Below, piece by piece: positions 7,224 through 15,157 of a stretch of 17,663 nt of DNA. Both the position numbers and the translations under genes were made by a program. Source of the stretch: Streptomyces sp. NRRL WC-3549 (GTDB lineage: Bacteria > Actinomycetota > Actinomycetes > Streptomycetales > Streptomycetaceae). The notes beneath the pieces were generated by a model that was given only the letters and a program-made list of their open reading frames with translations, did no database searches and was not told the origin of the DNA. Position 1 is the first letter of the stretch. Each line of letters begins with the position of its first letter. Location of the stretch: the NCBI RefSeq assembly GCF_000721935.1, contig NZ_KL585386.1, forward strand, positions 130,583-148,245, written 5' to 3'.

Positions 7224-8471
7224 ATGATCAGCGAGTTCCTGTCCGTCGCCATGCTGGGCCTGGTGCTGCTCTGTGCCGTGGTGCGCCCGTTCCGGTGGCC
7301 TGAGGCGGCGTTCGCCGTACCTGCCGCCGGGGTGGTGATCCTTTCCGGCGCCATCCCCTGGGAGCACGTGCGGCAGGAGGCCGAGCGGCTCGGTCCCGTC
7401 ATCGGGTTCCTCGCGGCCGTCCTCGTCCTGGCCGGACTCTGCGCGGACGAGGGCCTCTTCCACGCGTGCGGCGACTGGATGGCCCGCTGGGCCGGAACGA
7501 GTTCCTCGCGGTTGCTGGGCTCGGTCTTCGTGCTCGCCTCGGCGATCACCGCGGCCCTGAGCCTGGACGCCACCGTGGTCCTGCTGACCCCGGTGGTCTT
7601 CGCGACGGCCGCCCGAATGGGCGTGCGGCCGAAGCCGCACGTCTACGCCAGTGCCCATCTGTCCAACACCGCGTCGCTGCTGCTGCCCGTCTCGAACCTG
7701 ACGAATCTGCTCGCGTTCGCCGCCACCGGTCTGTCCTTCACCCGGTTCGCCGTGCTGATGCTGCTGCCGTGGCTGGTCGCGATCGCCGTCGAGTACGCGG
7801 TGTTCCGCCGCTTCTTCGCCGCCGACCTGAGCGCGCCGCCCACCGGGAGCACGCCCGAAGCGCGGCCGCAGACGCCGGTGTTCGCCGTGGTGACGGTCGC
7901 CGCCACGCTCGTCGGGTTCCCCGTGGCCTCCGTGTTCGACATCGCCCCGGCCTGGGTCGCCACGGCGGGTGCCCTCGTCATGGCCGTACGGGCGCTGTCC
8001 CGGCGCCACACCAGCGTGGCCGGGATCATCCGTGCCGCCTCGGTGCCGTTCCTGGCGTTCGTCCTCGCCCTGGGTGTCGTCGTCCGGGCCGTCGTGGACA
8101 ACGGACTCGGCAAGGCCCTCGGCCATGTCCTGCCGGACGGCACGTCGCTGCCCGCGCTGCTCGCCACGGCCGGTGTCGCCGCGCTGCTCGCCAACCTGAT
8201 CAACAACCTGCCCGCCGTACTCGCCCTGGCACCGCTGGCCGCCTCCTCCGGCCCCGGCGCGGTCCTCGCGGTGCTCGTCGGTGTCAACATCGGCCCCAAC
8301 CTGACGTACGCCGGTTCGCTGGCCACCCTGCTGTGGCGCCACATCGCCCACGAGCACGGTCACGGCGTCGGGCTGAAGGAGTTCAGCCGCCTCGGCCTGC
8401 TCACCGCTCCCGCCGCCCTCGCTCTGGCCACCGTGGCACTCTGGGGCTCGCTCCGGCTCGTCGGCACCTGA
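7224..8471 (+). CDS. ArsB/SLC13-type (ion transporter superfamily) permease
   Basis: A 415-residue polytopic membrane protein. About ten to twelve hydrophobic segments fall in two halves, as in ArsB, NhaD and SLC13 (divalent anion:Na+) carriers. Family-like marks are the paired re-entrant regions: [22 protein letters not shown] and [19 protein letters not shown] in the first half, and [17 protein letters not shown] with [21 protein letters not shown] in the second. The [19 protein letters not shown] pattern is typical of arsenite-transporter annotations in Streptomyces. A charged central loop (about 195-215, [15 protein letters not shown]) separates the halves. The start is the ATG at 7224, where the first membrane helix begins. 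No strong ribosome binding site is visible and GATCAT lies 6 bases upstream, so it may be leaderless. No arsR, arsC or arsA neighbours are present, so arsenite as substrate is only a family-level guess; another anion is possible. Confidence 0.82.
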   Translation: MISEFLSVAMLGLVLLCAVVRPFRWPEAAFAVPAAGVVILSGAIPWEHVRQEAERLGPVIGFLAAVLVLAGLCADEGLFHACGDWMARWAGTSSSRLLGSVFVLASAITAALSLDATVVLLTPVVFATAARMGVRPKPHVYASAHLSNTASLLLPVSNLTNLLAFAATGLSFTRFAVLMLLPWLVAIAVEYAVFRRFFAADLSAPPTGSTPEARPQTPVFAVVTVAATLVGFPVASVFDIAPAWVATAGALVMAVRALSRRHTSVAGIIRAASVPFLAFVLALGVVVRAVVDNGLGKALGHVLPDGTSLPALLATAGVAALLANLINNLPAVLALAPLAASSGPGAVLAVLVGVNIGPNLTYAGSLATLLWRHIAHEHGHGVGLKEFSRLGLLTAPAALALATVALWGSLRLVGT

Positions 8472-8528
8472 GGCGGTGCACAGCGTGGCGGTGTGCGCAG
8501 GCCGCCGTCCGTGCGCTCGCGCGGCCGG

Positions 8529-8825
8529 TCAGCGGTGCGACGGTGCCGACGAACCGCGCGGGTGCGGGTCCGGGTCCTCCACGGCCCCGTGCCGACGCCG
8601 CCCGCCCTCCGCCGGGGTGCGCCCCCGGGACCGTCGGGCGGTGCGTACGGGTGACTGCGTCCACTCCGCGAACCACCAGACACCGGCCACCACGCACGCC
8701 CACAGCAGCCCGGCCGGCACCGCCCTCGGCCACGGCTCCTGTTCCGCCCAGTGCTCCACCGAGGCCAGCACCACCCAGCCGATGAGCAGAACGGTCACCA
8801 CTCGTACACGCCTATGCCTGAACAT
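8529..8825 (-). CDS. Small two-helix membrane protein, function unknown
   Basis: A 98-residue protein with a basic N-terminus (MFRHRRVRVV), one hydrophobic helix at about 9-23 (VVTVLLIGWVVLASV), a short acidic/aromatic loop (EHWAEQEPWP), a second helix at about 35-53 (AVPAGLLWACVVAGVWWFAEW) and a basic, disordered tail (from about 56). The pattern of positive charges predicts both ends inside the cell. A GGTGGAG purine run lies directly before the ATG. It converges with the permease gene (57-bp gap) and diverges from the ABC transporter gene. I do not recognise a family. The clear two-helix pattern makes it more credible than the other short frames here, but it could still be a chance frame. 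Confidence 0.5.
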   Translation of the reverse strand: MFRHRRVRVVTVLLIGWVVLASVEHWAEQEPWPRAVPAGLLWACVVAGVWWFAEWTQSPVRTARRSRGRTPAEGGRRRHGAVEDPDPHPRGSSAPSHR

Positions 8826-9015
8826 TCTCCACCGCTACCCGGTCGCGAAACGATCACGCGATGCGGCCCGGAGCGATTCCCGGGCGGGCTGACGTACAGG
8901 GAAGAACGCGGCTCCCGCGCGGTGCCGCGTGGTCTCCGCCGTCCGGCCGCGCGCCGCCGTCTCTTCCCGTGGAAAGGGGGTTGTCGCCCGGGATGCGACC
9001 GGATGGGATGACCTC

Positions 9016-10812
9016 ATGCACGAAGCGCTTCCGCCTCGCCCCGGCGAGCCCCTGGCCCCCTTCGACCACCTGGACCACCGCTACCGCGGCGAGAACCCGG
9101 TCCGCACACTCGGTCACCTCTTCCGCCCCGACCGCGGCCGACTGGCCCTGGCGGTCTGCGTCTTCGTGGTGAAGCACAGCCCCATCTGGCTGCTGCCCCT
9201 GATCACCGCGACCGTCCTCGACGTGGTCGTCCAGCACGGTCCGGAGTCGGGGATCTGGAAGGCCACCGGCGTCCTGCTGTTCATCCTGGTGATCAACTAC
9301 CCGCTGCACCAGTGGTACGTGCGGCTGCTGGGCGGCAGCATCCGGCGCACGGGTACGACGCTGCGCTCTGCTCTCTGCCGCCGCATGCAGCAGCTCTCCA
9401 TCGGCTACCACGCCCGGGTCAGCTCCAGCGTGCTGCAGGCCAAGGTGGTCCGCGACGTGGAGGCCGTCGAGCAGATGGTGCAGCAGAGCTCCGACATGGG
9501 GCTGGGCGCGGTCGTCACGCTGGTCGGCGGGCTCGTGGTCATCGGGGTGCGGGTCCCGGAGTTCCTGCCCGTCTTCCTGGTCGTGGTGCCCGCCGCCGGA
9601 TTCCTGGTGATGAAGCTGCGCGGGAGGCTTCGCAGCCACAACGAGTCCTTCCGCCGCGAGGTCGAGCGGCTCTCCTCCCGGGTGGGCGAGATGACCGCCC
9701 TGATCCCCATCACCCGGGCCCACGGCCTGGAGCGGACCGCACTGGGCCGGGTCGACGGCTCGCTGCGCCAGGTGTTCGCGGCCGGGCTGCGGCTGGACAT
9801 GCTCAACGGGCGCTTCGGCTCGCTGGCCTGGGTCATCCTCAACACGCTCGGGGTGTTGTGTCTGACGGGGTCCGCACTGGTGGCCTATCACGGCTGGATG
9901 GCCGTCACGCCCGGCGACGTGGTGATGCTGAGCTCCTTCTTCACGGTGCTGACGGGCTCCGTGACGACGCTGCTCGGTCTGGCGCCGGTCCTCACCAAGG
10001 GGCTGGAGTCGGTGCGTTCGGCGGGCGAGGTGCTGCAGGCACCCGACCTGGAGAACAACGCCGGGAAGGCACAGGTGCAGCACGTCGTCGGCCGCATCGA
10101 CTTCGAGGACGTCCGGTTCGCGTACGAGGACGGGGAACCGGCGGTCGAGGGGTTCACCCTCTCCGCACGGCCCGGGGAGACCATCGCCCTGGTCGGGGCG
10201 TCGGGCGCGGGCAAGTCGACGGTGCTCAATCTGCTCATCGGTTTCATCCGGCCCACCTCGGGCCGGATCCTGCTCGACGGCGCCGACATGGCGGGGCTCG
10301 ATCTGCGGACGTACCGGCGCTTCCTGTCGGTGGTGCCGCAGGAGTCGATCCTCTTCGAGGGCAGCATCCGCGACAACGTCACGTACGGCATGGGGGACAC
10401 CGACGAGGAGACGCTGATGCGTGCCCTCCGGGACGCCAACGCGCTGGAGTTCGTGAACGGTCTGCCGCACGGTCTCGACACCACCATCGGGGAGCGGGGT
10501 GCCCAGCTGTCGGGCGGTCAGAAGCAGCGGCTGGCCATCGCCCGGGCGCTGATCCGTGATCCCCGGGTGCTGGTGCTCGACGAGGCGACCTCCGCGCTCG
10601 ACAACCGTTCCGAGGCGCTCGTGCAGGAGGCCCTGGGCCGGCTCGTCCACGGCCGGACCGTCTTCGTCGTGGCCCATCGCCTGTCCACCATCCAGGGCGC
10701 CGACCACATCGTGGCCATGGAGGGCGGGCGGATCGCCGAGGTCGGGACCCATGAGGAACTGCTGGACAGGGGCGGTGTGTACGCGGGGCTCCAGCCGGCA
10801 CACCCCAGGTGA
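9016..10812 (+). CDS. ABC exporter half-transporter (membrane domain fused to ATPase)
   Basis: A 598-residue type IV ABC exporter of the MsbA/BmrA/lipid-and-drug type, expected to work as a homodimer. The first ~340 residues hold about six membrane helices (LALAVCVFVVKHSPIWLLPLI, GVLLFILVINYPLHQWYV, VVTLVGGLVVIGVRVP, FLVVVPAAGFLVM, LNTLGVLCLTGSALVAYHGW, VVMLSSFFTVLTGSVTTLLG). The ATPase domain follows: Walker A GASGAGKST at 394-402, Q-loop VVPQESILFEG, signature LSGGQ at 498-502, Walker B LVLDE with D522 and E523, D-loop SALD and H-loop AHRLST. All catalytic residues are present, so it should be active. The N-terminus (FDHLDHRYRGENPVRTL) is a short cytoplasmic arm. The ribosome binding site before the ATG at 9016 is weak. 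No partner half-transporter lies nearby; substrate unknown. Confidence 0.9.
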   Translation: MHEALPPRPGEPLAPFDHLDHRYRGENPVRTLGHLFRPDRGRLALAVCVFVVKHSPIWLLPLITATVLDVVVQHGPESGIWKATGVLLFILVINYPLHQWYVRLLGGSIRRTGTTLRSALCRRMQQLSIGYHARVSSSVLQAKVVRDVEAVEQMVQQSSDMGLGAVVTLVGGLVVIGVRVPEFLPVFLVVVPAAGFLVMKLRGRLRSHNESFRREVERLSSRVGEMTALIPITRAHGLERTALGRVDGSLRQVFAAGLRLDMLNGRFGSLAWVILNTLGVLCLTGSALVAYHGWMAVTPGDVVMLSSFFTVLTGSVTTLLGLAPVLTKGLESVRSAGEVLQAPDLENNAGKAQVQHVVGRIDFEDVRFAYEDGEPAVEGFTLSARPGETIALVGASGAGKSTVLNLLIGFIRPTSGRILLDGADMAGLDLRTYRRFLSVVPQESILFEGSIRDNVTYGMGDTDEETLMRALRDANALEFVNGLPHGLDTTIGERGAQLSGGQKQRLAIARALIRDPRVLVLDEATSALDNRSEALVQEALGRLVHGRTVFVVAHRLSTIQGADHIVAMEGGRIAEVGTHEELLDRGGVYAGLQPAHPR

Positions 10813-11064
10813 GCCGCGGCCGGGGCGGCAGCCCGCGGTCTCCGGGCGTGGGGGAACGGCACCGCGCGCCCGGGGCCGCCGAGGAGCGCCGCGAGCCGTG
10901 CCCGTCGGCCGGTGTCGGACGGGTCGCCACCCCCTTCCTCCGCCGGAGCGGGGACACGGTCGCCACCGGCCAGCACAACCGGGACGAATCGTCGCATACT
11001 GGCCACGGCACCCGTTCCCCACCGGGCTGCCGGATCCGTCCGGGGCCCGCTCAGGAGACGCATC
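10813..11064 (+). promoter_or_regulatory. Intergenic region ahead of the Rid-family gene
   Basis: 252 bp without a convincing gene. A loose 7-bp inverted repeat (CCGGGCG 10842-10848 with CGCCCGG 10867-10873) downstream of the ABC gene may end its transcript. CATACT at 10995-11000 is a possible -10 for the next gene, but no good -35 was found. AGGAGA (11053-11058), 6 bases before the ATG at 11065, is a clear ribosome binding site. Confidence 0.35.
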
Positions 11065-11460
11065 ATGGAACGCACGGACATCGGCCCCCGGTACTTCGGC
11101 GGCAAGCTGGGCTACAACCACGCCGTCCTTCTCACGGACCCGCGGCACTGGCTGGTGGTCTCCGGGCACGAGGCCCGTGACGCGAAGGGGGCGATCGCCC
11201 ACGCCGGAGACGTCCGGGGGCAGTTGCGGCTGACCTTCCAGCGGCTGGACGAGACACTGCGCGAAGCGGGTTTCGCGCTGGGTGACGTCGTCCAGTTGCG
11301 CCTCTTCACCACGGACATCGCGGCGGTGACCACCCACTACGACGTGGTCACGGACGTCCTGGACGCGTCCGGATGCCGGCCGGCCAGTCTTCTCGCCGAA
11401 GTCGCGGCCCTGTCGGATCCGGACATGCTCGTCGAGATCGAGGCGCTGGCCGCCCGGTGA
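11065..11460 (+). CDS. Rid (YjgF/YER057c/UK114) family protein, non-archetypal
   Basis: A 131-residue single-domain protein of the RidA/YjgF superfamily, which forms trimers; archetypal RidA hydrolyses reactive enamines and imines such as 2-aminoacrylate. Seen: WLVVSGHEARDAKGAIAHAGD near the start (the usual VSGQ/GxxG region), QLRLTFQRLDETLREAGFALGDVVQLRLFTTD (the typical helix and strand) and SLLAEVAALSDPDMLVEIEALAA at the end. In true RidA an Arg lies 5 residues before the Val of the VEVxxL strand. Here that position is Ser (SLLAEV), and the nearest Arg is 3 residues further upstream, so imine deaminase activity is doubtful. The start is fixed by AGGAGA 6 bases upstream. No amino-acid metabolism gene adjoins it to hint at a substrate. 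Confidence 0.88.
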   Translation: MERTDIGPRYFGGKLGYNHAVLLTDPRHWLVVSGHEARDAKGAIAHAGDVRGQLRLTFQRLDETLREAGFALGDVVQLRLFTTDIAAVTTHYDVVTDVLDASGCRPASLLAEVAALSDPDMLVEIEALAAR

Positions 11461-11462
11461 CG

Positions 11463-11581
11463 TGGCCGGCCCGGCCAGGGGTGCGGCGGGTCCAGGGCTC
11501 CGGCGGACGCCCCGTGAGAGTGAGCGACCCGCATCAGGGATGATCTCCTCAACGGATGCGGCGCGAACAGGAAGTTCACGG
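11463..11581 (+). promoter_or_regulatory. Gap ahead of the polyprenyl synthase gene: terminator-like palindrome and leader inverted repeat
   Basis: A tight palindrome (TGGCCGG, C, CCGGCCA at 11463-11477) follows the Rid stop codon by 2 bases and may end that transcript. A second inverted repeat, CCGCATC (11529-11535) with GATGCGG (11555-11561), brackets 19 bases and lies just upstream of the CAGGAAG ribosome binding site (11568-11574). It could be an operator or a leader stem; no function is shown. Confidence 0.35.
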
Positions 11582-12673
11582 ATGACCCACACCCCCGGCC
11601 CCGTCGAGCGGATACTGGAGCGTGCCGCCGCGCACGAACGGCGGTTCAACGCCCTGTTCGAGGCGTACTTCGACACCCTGGCCAGGACACTGGACGCACC
11701 GCCCTTCAGCCGTTACGCCCCGGAGTGCGTCCAGTTGCTGCGGGAACTCTCCATGCGCGGGGGCAAGCGGATGCGGGTCGTACTGCTCCACGAGGCGGCC
11801 GGGCTCGTGAATGCCGGGCCGGCCGAGGGTCTGGACGCCGCGGCCCTCAGCATCGAACTGCTGCAGACCCACGGCCTGGTGCACGACGACCTCATCGACG
11901 ACAGCCCCACGCGCCGGGGTGGCCCTTCGACGTACTACGCCTACCGCGACCGGTTCCCGCGGCTTCCGCAGGCGTCGCTCGGTCTCACCGTACTCGCGGG
12001 GGACCTCGCACTGGGCCTGTCCCTGCGGGTGATTCTGGAGGCACCGCTGCCCGTCGCTCTGCGTCAGGCGATGGCCGAGGTGCAGACGCGGGCGGCGACC
12101 GACACCTTCGTCGGCCAGATCGCCGACCTGGAGCGTGACTTCACCGCCACCGTGCCCGGCGAGGACGTCCTGCACTCCGTGGCCGACTTCAAGTCCGCCC
12201 GTTACTCCGTCCTCGCGCCGATGCGTCTCGGTCTGCTGGCGGCGGGTGAGCAGCCGGCGGCGTTCGACCAGGAGCTGCGGCACTACGCACGGCTCGTGGG
12301 GATCTGCGGGCAGATGCGTGACGACTACCTGGACCTGTACGGCGATGCGGAGGCGATGGGCAAGCCGACCGGGACGGACCTGCGGGACGGCAGGCGCAGC
12401 TACACGCTCAGCGCTCTGCTGGCCGCCACCGAGGGCGCCGAACGCGCCGTGGTGGAGTCGGCGCTCGGCGACCCGTCGTGCACGCCCGAGGCCGTCGACG
12501 CCGTGCGGGAGATGGGTGAGCGCCACGGGGTGGCTGAGTCGGCCCGTGCCGAGATGCGGCGCTGTGCCGAGGAGGCCTCCCTGCTGGCCGCGGGCTGGCG
12601 GTCGCGGTGGCGCGAGGAGGCGGTCACCTTCTACCAACACCTGCCGCAGTGGAGCGTCCGGCGGAGCACATGA
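11582..12673 (+). CDS. trans-Isoprenyl (polyprenyl) diphosphate synthase
   Basis: A 363-residue soluble prenyltransferase that extends an allylic diphosphate with isopentenyl diphosphate. Class hallmarks: GGKRMR at 60-65 (IPP binding), the first Asp-rich motif DDLID at 102-106 followed by RRGGPS, KSARYSV near 204-210, the second Asp-rich motif DDYLD at 247-251, and GTDLRDGRRSYT (264-275). The second motif follows GQM, as in the family. The residues before the first Asp motif (THGLVH) lack the aromatic pair typical of farnesyl synthases, so a C20 or longer product is more likely; this is inference. I chose ATG at 11582 because CAGGAAG lies 7 bases upstream; a start at 11540 would add 14 residues. 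No terpene cyclase, phytoene synthase or quinone gene is adjacent, so the pathway is open. Confidence 0.9.
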   Translation: MTHTPGPVERILERAAAHERRFNALFEAYFDTLARTLDAPPFSRYAPECVQLLRELSMRGGKRMRVVLLHEAAGLVNAGPAEGLDAAALSIELLQTHGLVHDDLIDDSPTRRGGPSTYYAYRDRFPRLPQASLGLTVLAGDLALGLSLRVILEAPLPVALRQAMAEVQTRAATDTFVGQIADLERDFTATVPGEDVLHSVADFKSARYSVLAPMRLGLLAAGEQPAAFDQELRHYARLVGICGQMRDDYLDLYGDAEAMGKPTGTDLRDGRRSYTLSALLAATEGAERAVVESALGDPSCTPEAVDAVREMGERHGVAESARAEMRRCAEEASLLAAGWRSRWREEAVTFYQHLPQWSVRRST

Positions 12674-13206
12674 CCGGGCGCCACGGCAAGGTGCGCGTCC
12701 GGCGGCCGGACGGAGCGGAGAGCCGCCCTGCTGCGGGGGTGGCCGGGACGCCGGAGCCCTGGAGGGGGGAACCGGGCCTGAAGGTAAGGGCCCCGGCGGC
12801 GGCGCGGGGCAAGGCGACCCATGTGCGCCTCGACCGCCCGGAAGGTCACGGCTGACCTCGCCCACCGGCTCCGTGACCGAGGCGCAGAGCCGCGACCCGA
12901 AAGCCGCGGTAGGCACGGCACGAAAGGCGGGGCACGGAAGCCGCCGCACGGGAGGCGGCCGTGCGACCGGTGACCGCCCCGGCCGGGCGGTGGGACGGGC
13001 CCGCTACGCGTCCGGCGCGCCGCGGGCCGGTCCGCGAAGGACCTGGCCCCGGCCCCCTCACCTGGCGGATATGACCTCCCGTGCCGCCGCAGGCTCGCAG
13101 AAACCAGCATGAGGACGGGTACCACCTCGCATCCACGGTTCCACGGGGACCCTTCTGGGCATACCTTCCGACAGCCGCCCCGCGGACCGTCGACCGCTGG
13201 AGCCCC
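12674..13206. other. 533-bp gene-free stretch with several stem-loops
   Basis: No convincing gene on either strand; the short open frames are low-complexity Arg/Pro/Gly-rich. Structures seen: an 8-bp palindrome with a 1-base centre at 12696-12712 (CGTCCGGC, G, GCCGGACG), 22 bases after the synthase stop, probably a terminator; a bulged stem at 12932-12964; and a perfect 7-bp hairpin ACCGCCC/GGGCGGT at 12973-12991. GGGCATACC near 13158-13166 is a weak -10-like element ahead of the oxidoreductase gene. No known riboswitch was recognised. Confidence 0.4.
12932..12991 (+). terminator. Tandem stem-loops
   Basis: The first stem pairs GCACG (12932-12936) with CGTGC (12960-12964) and GCCGCC (12940-12945) with GGCGGC (12954-12959) around an 8-base loop, with a 3-base bulge. 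The second pairs ACCGCCC (12973-12979) with GGGCGGT (12985-12991) around 5 bases. Neither has a T run. They lie between the prenyl synthase and molybdenum genes, so they may insulate the two units. Confidence 0.4.
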
Positions 13207-13755
13207 ATGGACCCGATCCACACGCAACACAGCGCCCCTTCCGAGCAGTTCGTCTCGCTGGCCCTGCTCGGAGACGTCGGACGTCCGGCCACGCTGACCG
13301 TGGGCGACCTGCGGGACGGGTGGGAACAGCACCGGGCCGAGGTGGTGTTCGACTGCGCCACCAGCGGCCCTCGCCGCCACCGGTTCGAAGGACCGCTGTT
13401 GCGTGAGGTGGTCCTCGACGCGCATCCGCTGTTCGACGCCCGTCGCCGCAAGGAGCGGTCCCGTTTCGTCCTGTCGGTCTCCGGTGGGGACGGCCACCAC
13501 GCCCTGGTGGCCTGGGCGGAGATCGACGCGGACTTCGGCGACGCCCCCGTCCTGCTGGCGACCCGGTTGGACGGCGCGGACCTGGATGTCGCGGGGAGCC
13601 AGTTGGTGGTGCCCTCCGACCGGTGCGGGGCACGCTACGTCAGCACCGTCACCCGGGTGTGGGTCGGGGCGTGGCAGGAGGAGGTCCCGGCTCGCCTGGG
13701 ACCATCCTCCGAGGGGAAGCGCATATACCATGGAGCATCGCATAACGCCTTGTAA
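13207..13755 (+). CDS. Small molybdopterin-dependent oxidoreductase domain protein (sulfite oxidase-like fold)
   Basis: A 182-residue protein matching the oxidoreductase molybdopterin-binding domain (sulfite oxidase/YedY-type) in its compact form. Order: GRPATLTVGDLR near 26-36 (a common entry strand), EVVFDCATSG at 45-54, where Cys50 sits at the place of the Mo-ligating Cys of this fold, FEGPLLREVV (60-69), RFVLSVSGGDGHHALVAWAEID (86-107), PVLLATRLDG and LVVPSDRCGARYVSTVTRVWVG (133-154). The protein is single-domain, with no signal peptide, haem domain or dimer domain, so it is probably cytoplasmic or needs a partner. The start is ATG 13207, with TGGAG 4 bases upstream; an earlier in-frame ATG at 13081 would add 42 low-complexity residues. 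It lies just ahead of the molybdate regulator and transporter genes, which supports a molybdenum role. The electron partner and substrate are unknown. Confidence 0.83.
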   Translation: MDPIHTQHSAPSEQFVSLALLGDVGRPATLTVGDLRDGWEQHRAEVVFDCATSGPRRHRFEGPLLREVVLDAHPLFDARRRKERSRFVLSVSGGDGHHALVAWAEIDADFGDAPVLLATRLDGADLDVAGSQLVVPSDRCGARYVSTVTRVWVGAWQEEVPARLGPSSEGKRIYHGASHNAL

Positions 13756-13786
13756 ATGCGAGGTCAACCCCCCTATGGTGGCGCAC
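13750..13786 (+). promoter_or_regulatory. Candidate promoter of a leaderless transcript for the HTH-TOBE gene
   Basis: TTGTAA (13750-13755) and TATGGT (13774-13779) are 18 bases apart, and TATGGT ends 7 bases before the ATG at 13787. This is the spacing expected if transcription starts at the A of the ATG. The -35 overlaps the stop codon of the oxidoreductase gene. The nearby AT-rich GCATATACC and GCATAACGCC (about 13721-13750) might be operator half-sites. No ribosome binding site is seen before the ATG. Confidence 0.5.
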
Positions 13787-14182
13787 ATGCAGTCCTACAC
13801 CATCGGGCAGGCCGCCCGCCTGCTCGGCGTCAGCCCCGACACGGTCCGCCGCTGGGCGGACGGCGGGCGCGTCGCGACCCATCGCGAGGAGAGCGGGCGC
13901 CGCCTCATCGACGGCCGGGATCTGGCCGCGTTCTCCGTCGAGGTGGCGCAGAGCGGCACCGGCGAGGACGACCCGTCCTACACGTCGGCGCGTAACGCGT
14001 TCCCGGGCATCGTGACCGCGGTCAAGCTCGGCGACGTCGCCGCCCAGGTCGAGATCCAGGCCGGCCCGCACCGTCTCGTCTCGCTCCTGACCCGGGAAGC
14101 GGTCGAGGAGCTGGGGCTGGAGGTCGGCATGGAGGCCACCGCCCGTGTGAAGTCGACCAGTGTGCACATCGACCGCACCTGA
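13787..14182 (+). CDS. HTH-TOBE (Mop-type) molybdate-responsive regulator
   Basis: A 131-residue two-domain protein. The N-terminal ~55 residues ([36 protein letters not shown]) are a MerR/excisionase-type winged helix with the usual SPDTVRRW recognition helix and RRLID wing. After a short linker ([14 protein letters not shown]), residues ~70-131 form a single TOBE/Mop domain ([38 protein letters not shown]...[12 protein letters not shown]), the oxyanion-binding fold of ModE, ModC and Mop proteins. It probably binds molybdate or tungstate and controls modA-modBC and perhaps the upstream oxidoreductase gene; this is inferred from domains and position. An in-frame ATG 12 bases upstream (13775) overlaps the -10 box, so 13787 is preferred. 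modA begins 100 bases downstream. Confidence 0.9.
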   Translation: MQSYTIGQAARLLGVSPDTVRRWADGGRVATHREESGRRLIDGRDLAAFSVEVAQSGTGEDDPSYTSARNAFPGIVTAVKLGDVAAQVEIQAGPHRLVSLLTREAVEELGLEVGMEATARVKSTSVHIDRT

Positions 14183-14282
14183 TCCAGTACTCCCCCAGCG
14201 GCGTCGCCCGTCACCGGCGCGGCTCGGCACCATCCGCTCGGGCGGCGACCAGCCGGCCGTTTCCCCAAGGAGACCGACCTTC

Positions 14283-15086
14283 ATGTCCTCCACCTCCACC
14301 AGGCGCCGTACGGCGGCCGCGATCCTCACGGCGGCGCTGCTCGTGCCGCTGGCCGCCTGCGGCAGCGACGACGAGAAGGACTCGGGCGACAAGGCCACCG
14401 CCTCCGCGTCCGGAGTGCCGGAGGCCGATCTGACGGTGCTGGCCGCAGCCTCGCTCACCGACGTCTTCAAGTCGGCCGGTGCGGTGTACGAGAAGGAGCA
14501 CCCCGGGACGAAGGTGACGTTCTCGTTCGCCGGCTCGCAGGAACTGGCCGCCCAGGTCAAGCAGGGCGCTCCCGCCGACGCGCTGGTCACGGCGGACACC
14601 AGGACGATGGACGGGCTCAGGCCGGACACCGGAGCGCCGACCGTCATCGCGAAGAACCGTCTCGTCATCGCCACGGCCAAGGGCAACCCGGAGAAGGTCG
14701 AGAACCTCAAGGATCTCGCCGACCCCGGGCTGAAGGTCGTCCTCGCGGCACCCGAGGTGCCGGTCGGGCGCTACGGACAGCAGATCCTGGAAGCGCAGAA
14801 GATCGAGGTGAAGCCGGTCTCCCAGGAGCCCAACGTCCGTGCCGTCCTCAGCAAGGTCGAACTCGGTGAGGCCGACGCCGGTCTCGTGTACAAGACGGAC
14901 GCGGCCACGGCCACCGACAAGGTGGAGGCCATCGACATCCCGGACGAGCAGAACGCCGTCGCCTCCTACCCGGCGGCGACCCTGAAGACCTCGCAGCACA
15001 GCGAGGCGGCGGCCGCGTTCGTGGCGTGGCTGTCGACCCCCGAGGCCCAGAAGATCCTCGCCGACGCCGGTTTCCAGCAGCCGTAA
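14283..15086 (+). CDS. modA: Molybdate ABC transporter substrate-binding lipoprotein ModA
   Basis: A 267-residue binding protein that captures molybdate (or tungstate) outside the membrane and delivers it to ModBC. The lipoprotein signal has basic STRRRT, a hydrophobic stretch and lipobox LAAC (Cys26), followed by an acidic/Ser-rich linker. ModA marks: [11 protein letters not shown] (oxyanion Ser), [24 protein letters not shown] (second oxyanion loop), [23 protein letters not shown], and [23 protein letters not shown], with a C-terminal [26 protein letters not shown]. The length is near the usual ~250 plus lipoprotein linker. AAGGAGA at 14267-14273 is the ribosome binding site. It lies 100 bases after the TOBE regulator and 71 bases before modB, with a strong hairpin in that gap. 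No gene fault is seen. Confidence 0.95.
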   Translation: MSSTSTRRRTAAAILTAALLVPLAACGSDDEKDSGDKATASASGVPEADLTVLAAASLTDVFKSAGAVYEKEHPGTKVTFSFAGSQELAAQVKQGAPADALVTADTRTMDGLRPDTGAPTVIAKNRLVIATAKGNPEKVENLKDLADPGLKVVLAAPEVPVGRYGQQILEAQKIEVKPVSQEPNVRAVLSKVELGEADAGLVYKTDAATATDKVEAIDIPDEQNAVASYPAATLKTSQHSEAAAAFVAWLSTPEAQKILADAGFQQP

Positions 15087-15097
15087 CAGGCCGTCAC

Positions 15098-15134
15098 CCG
15101 TGCGGGCGGCCCGGTGTCCGGTCCGCCCGCACGG
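15098..15134 (+). terminator. Stem-loop between modA and modBC
   Basis: CCGTGCGGGCGG (15098-15109) pairs perfectly with CCGCCCGCACGG (15123-15134). The 13-base loop can form a further CCGG/CCGG stem. It starts 12 bases after the modA stop and ends 24 bases before modB. No T run follows. It is likely to attenuate read-through or protect the modA mRNA 3' end, giving more ModA than permease, as in other binding-protein operons. Confidence 0.65.
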
Positions 15135-15157
15135 CACCTTCAGCACCAGGGACCTCG

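Noticed and set aside
6915..8363. A 482-codon minus-strand open frame opposite the permease, ending in the bla-permease gap
   Set aside because: Extreme Gly/Asp/Arg/Gln content and no recognisable domain; the plus strand has a convincing membrane protein.
8854..11676. A 940-codon minus-strand open frame opposite the ABC transporter and Rid genes
   Set aside because: It is antisense to clear genes with complete motifs; the composition is typical of a mirror frame.
12607..12855. Short plus-strand open frame after the prenyl synthase
   Set aside because: Low-complexity Arg/Pro/Gly sequence crossing a terminator-like palindrome, with no ribosome binding site.
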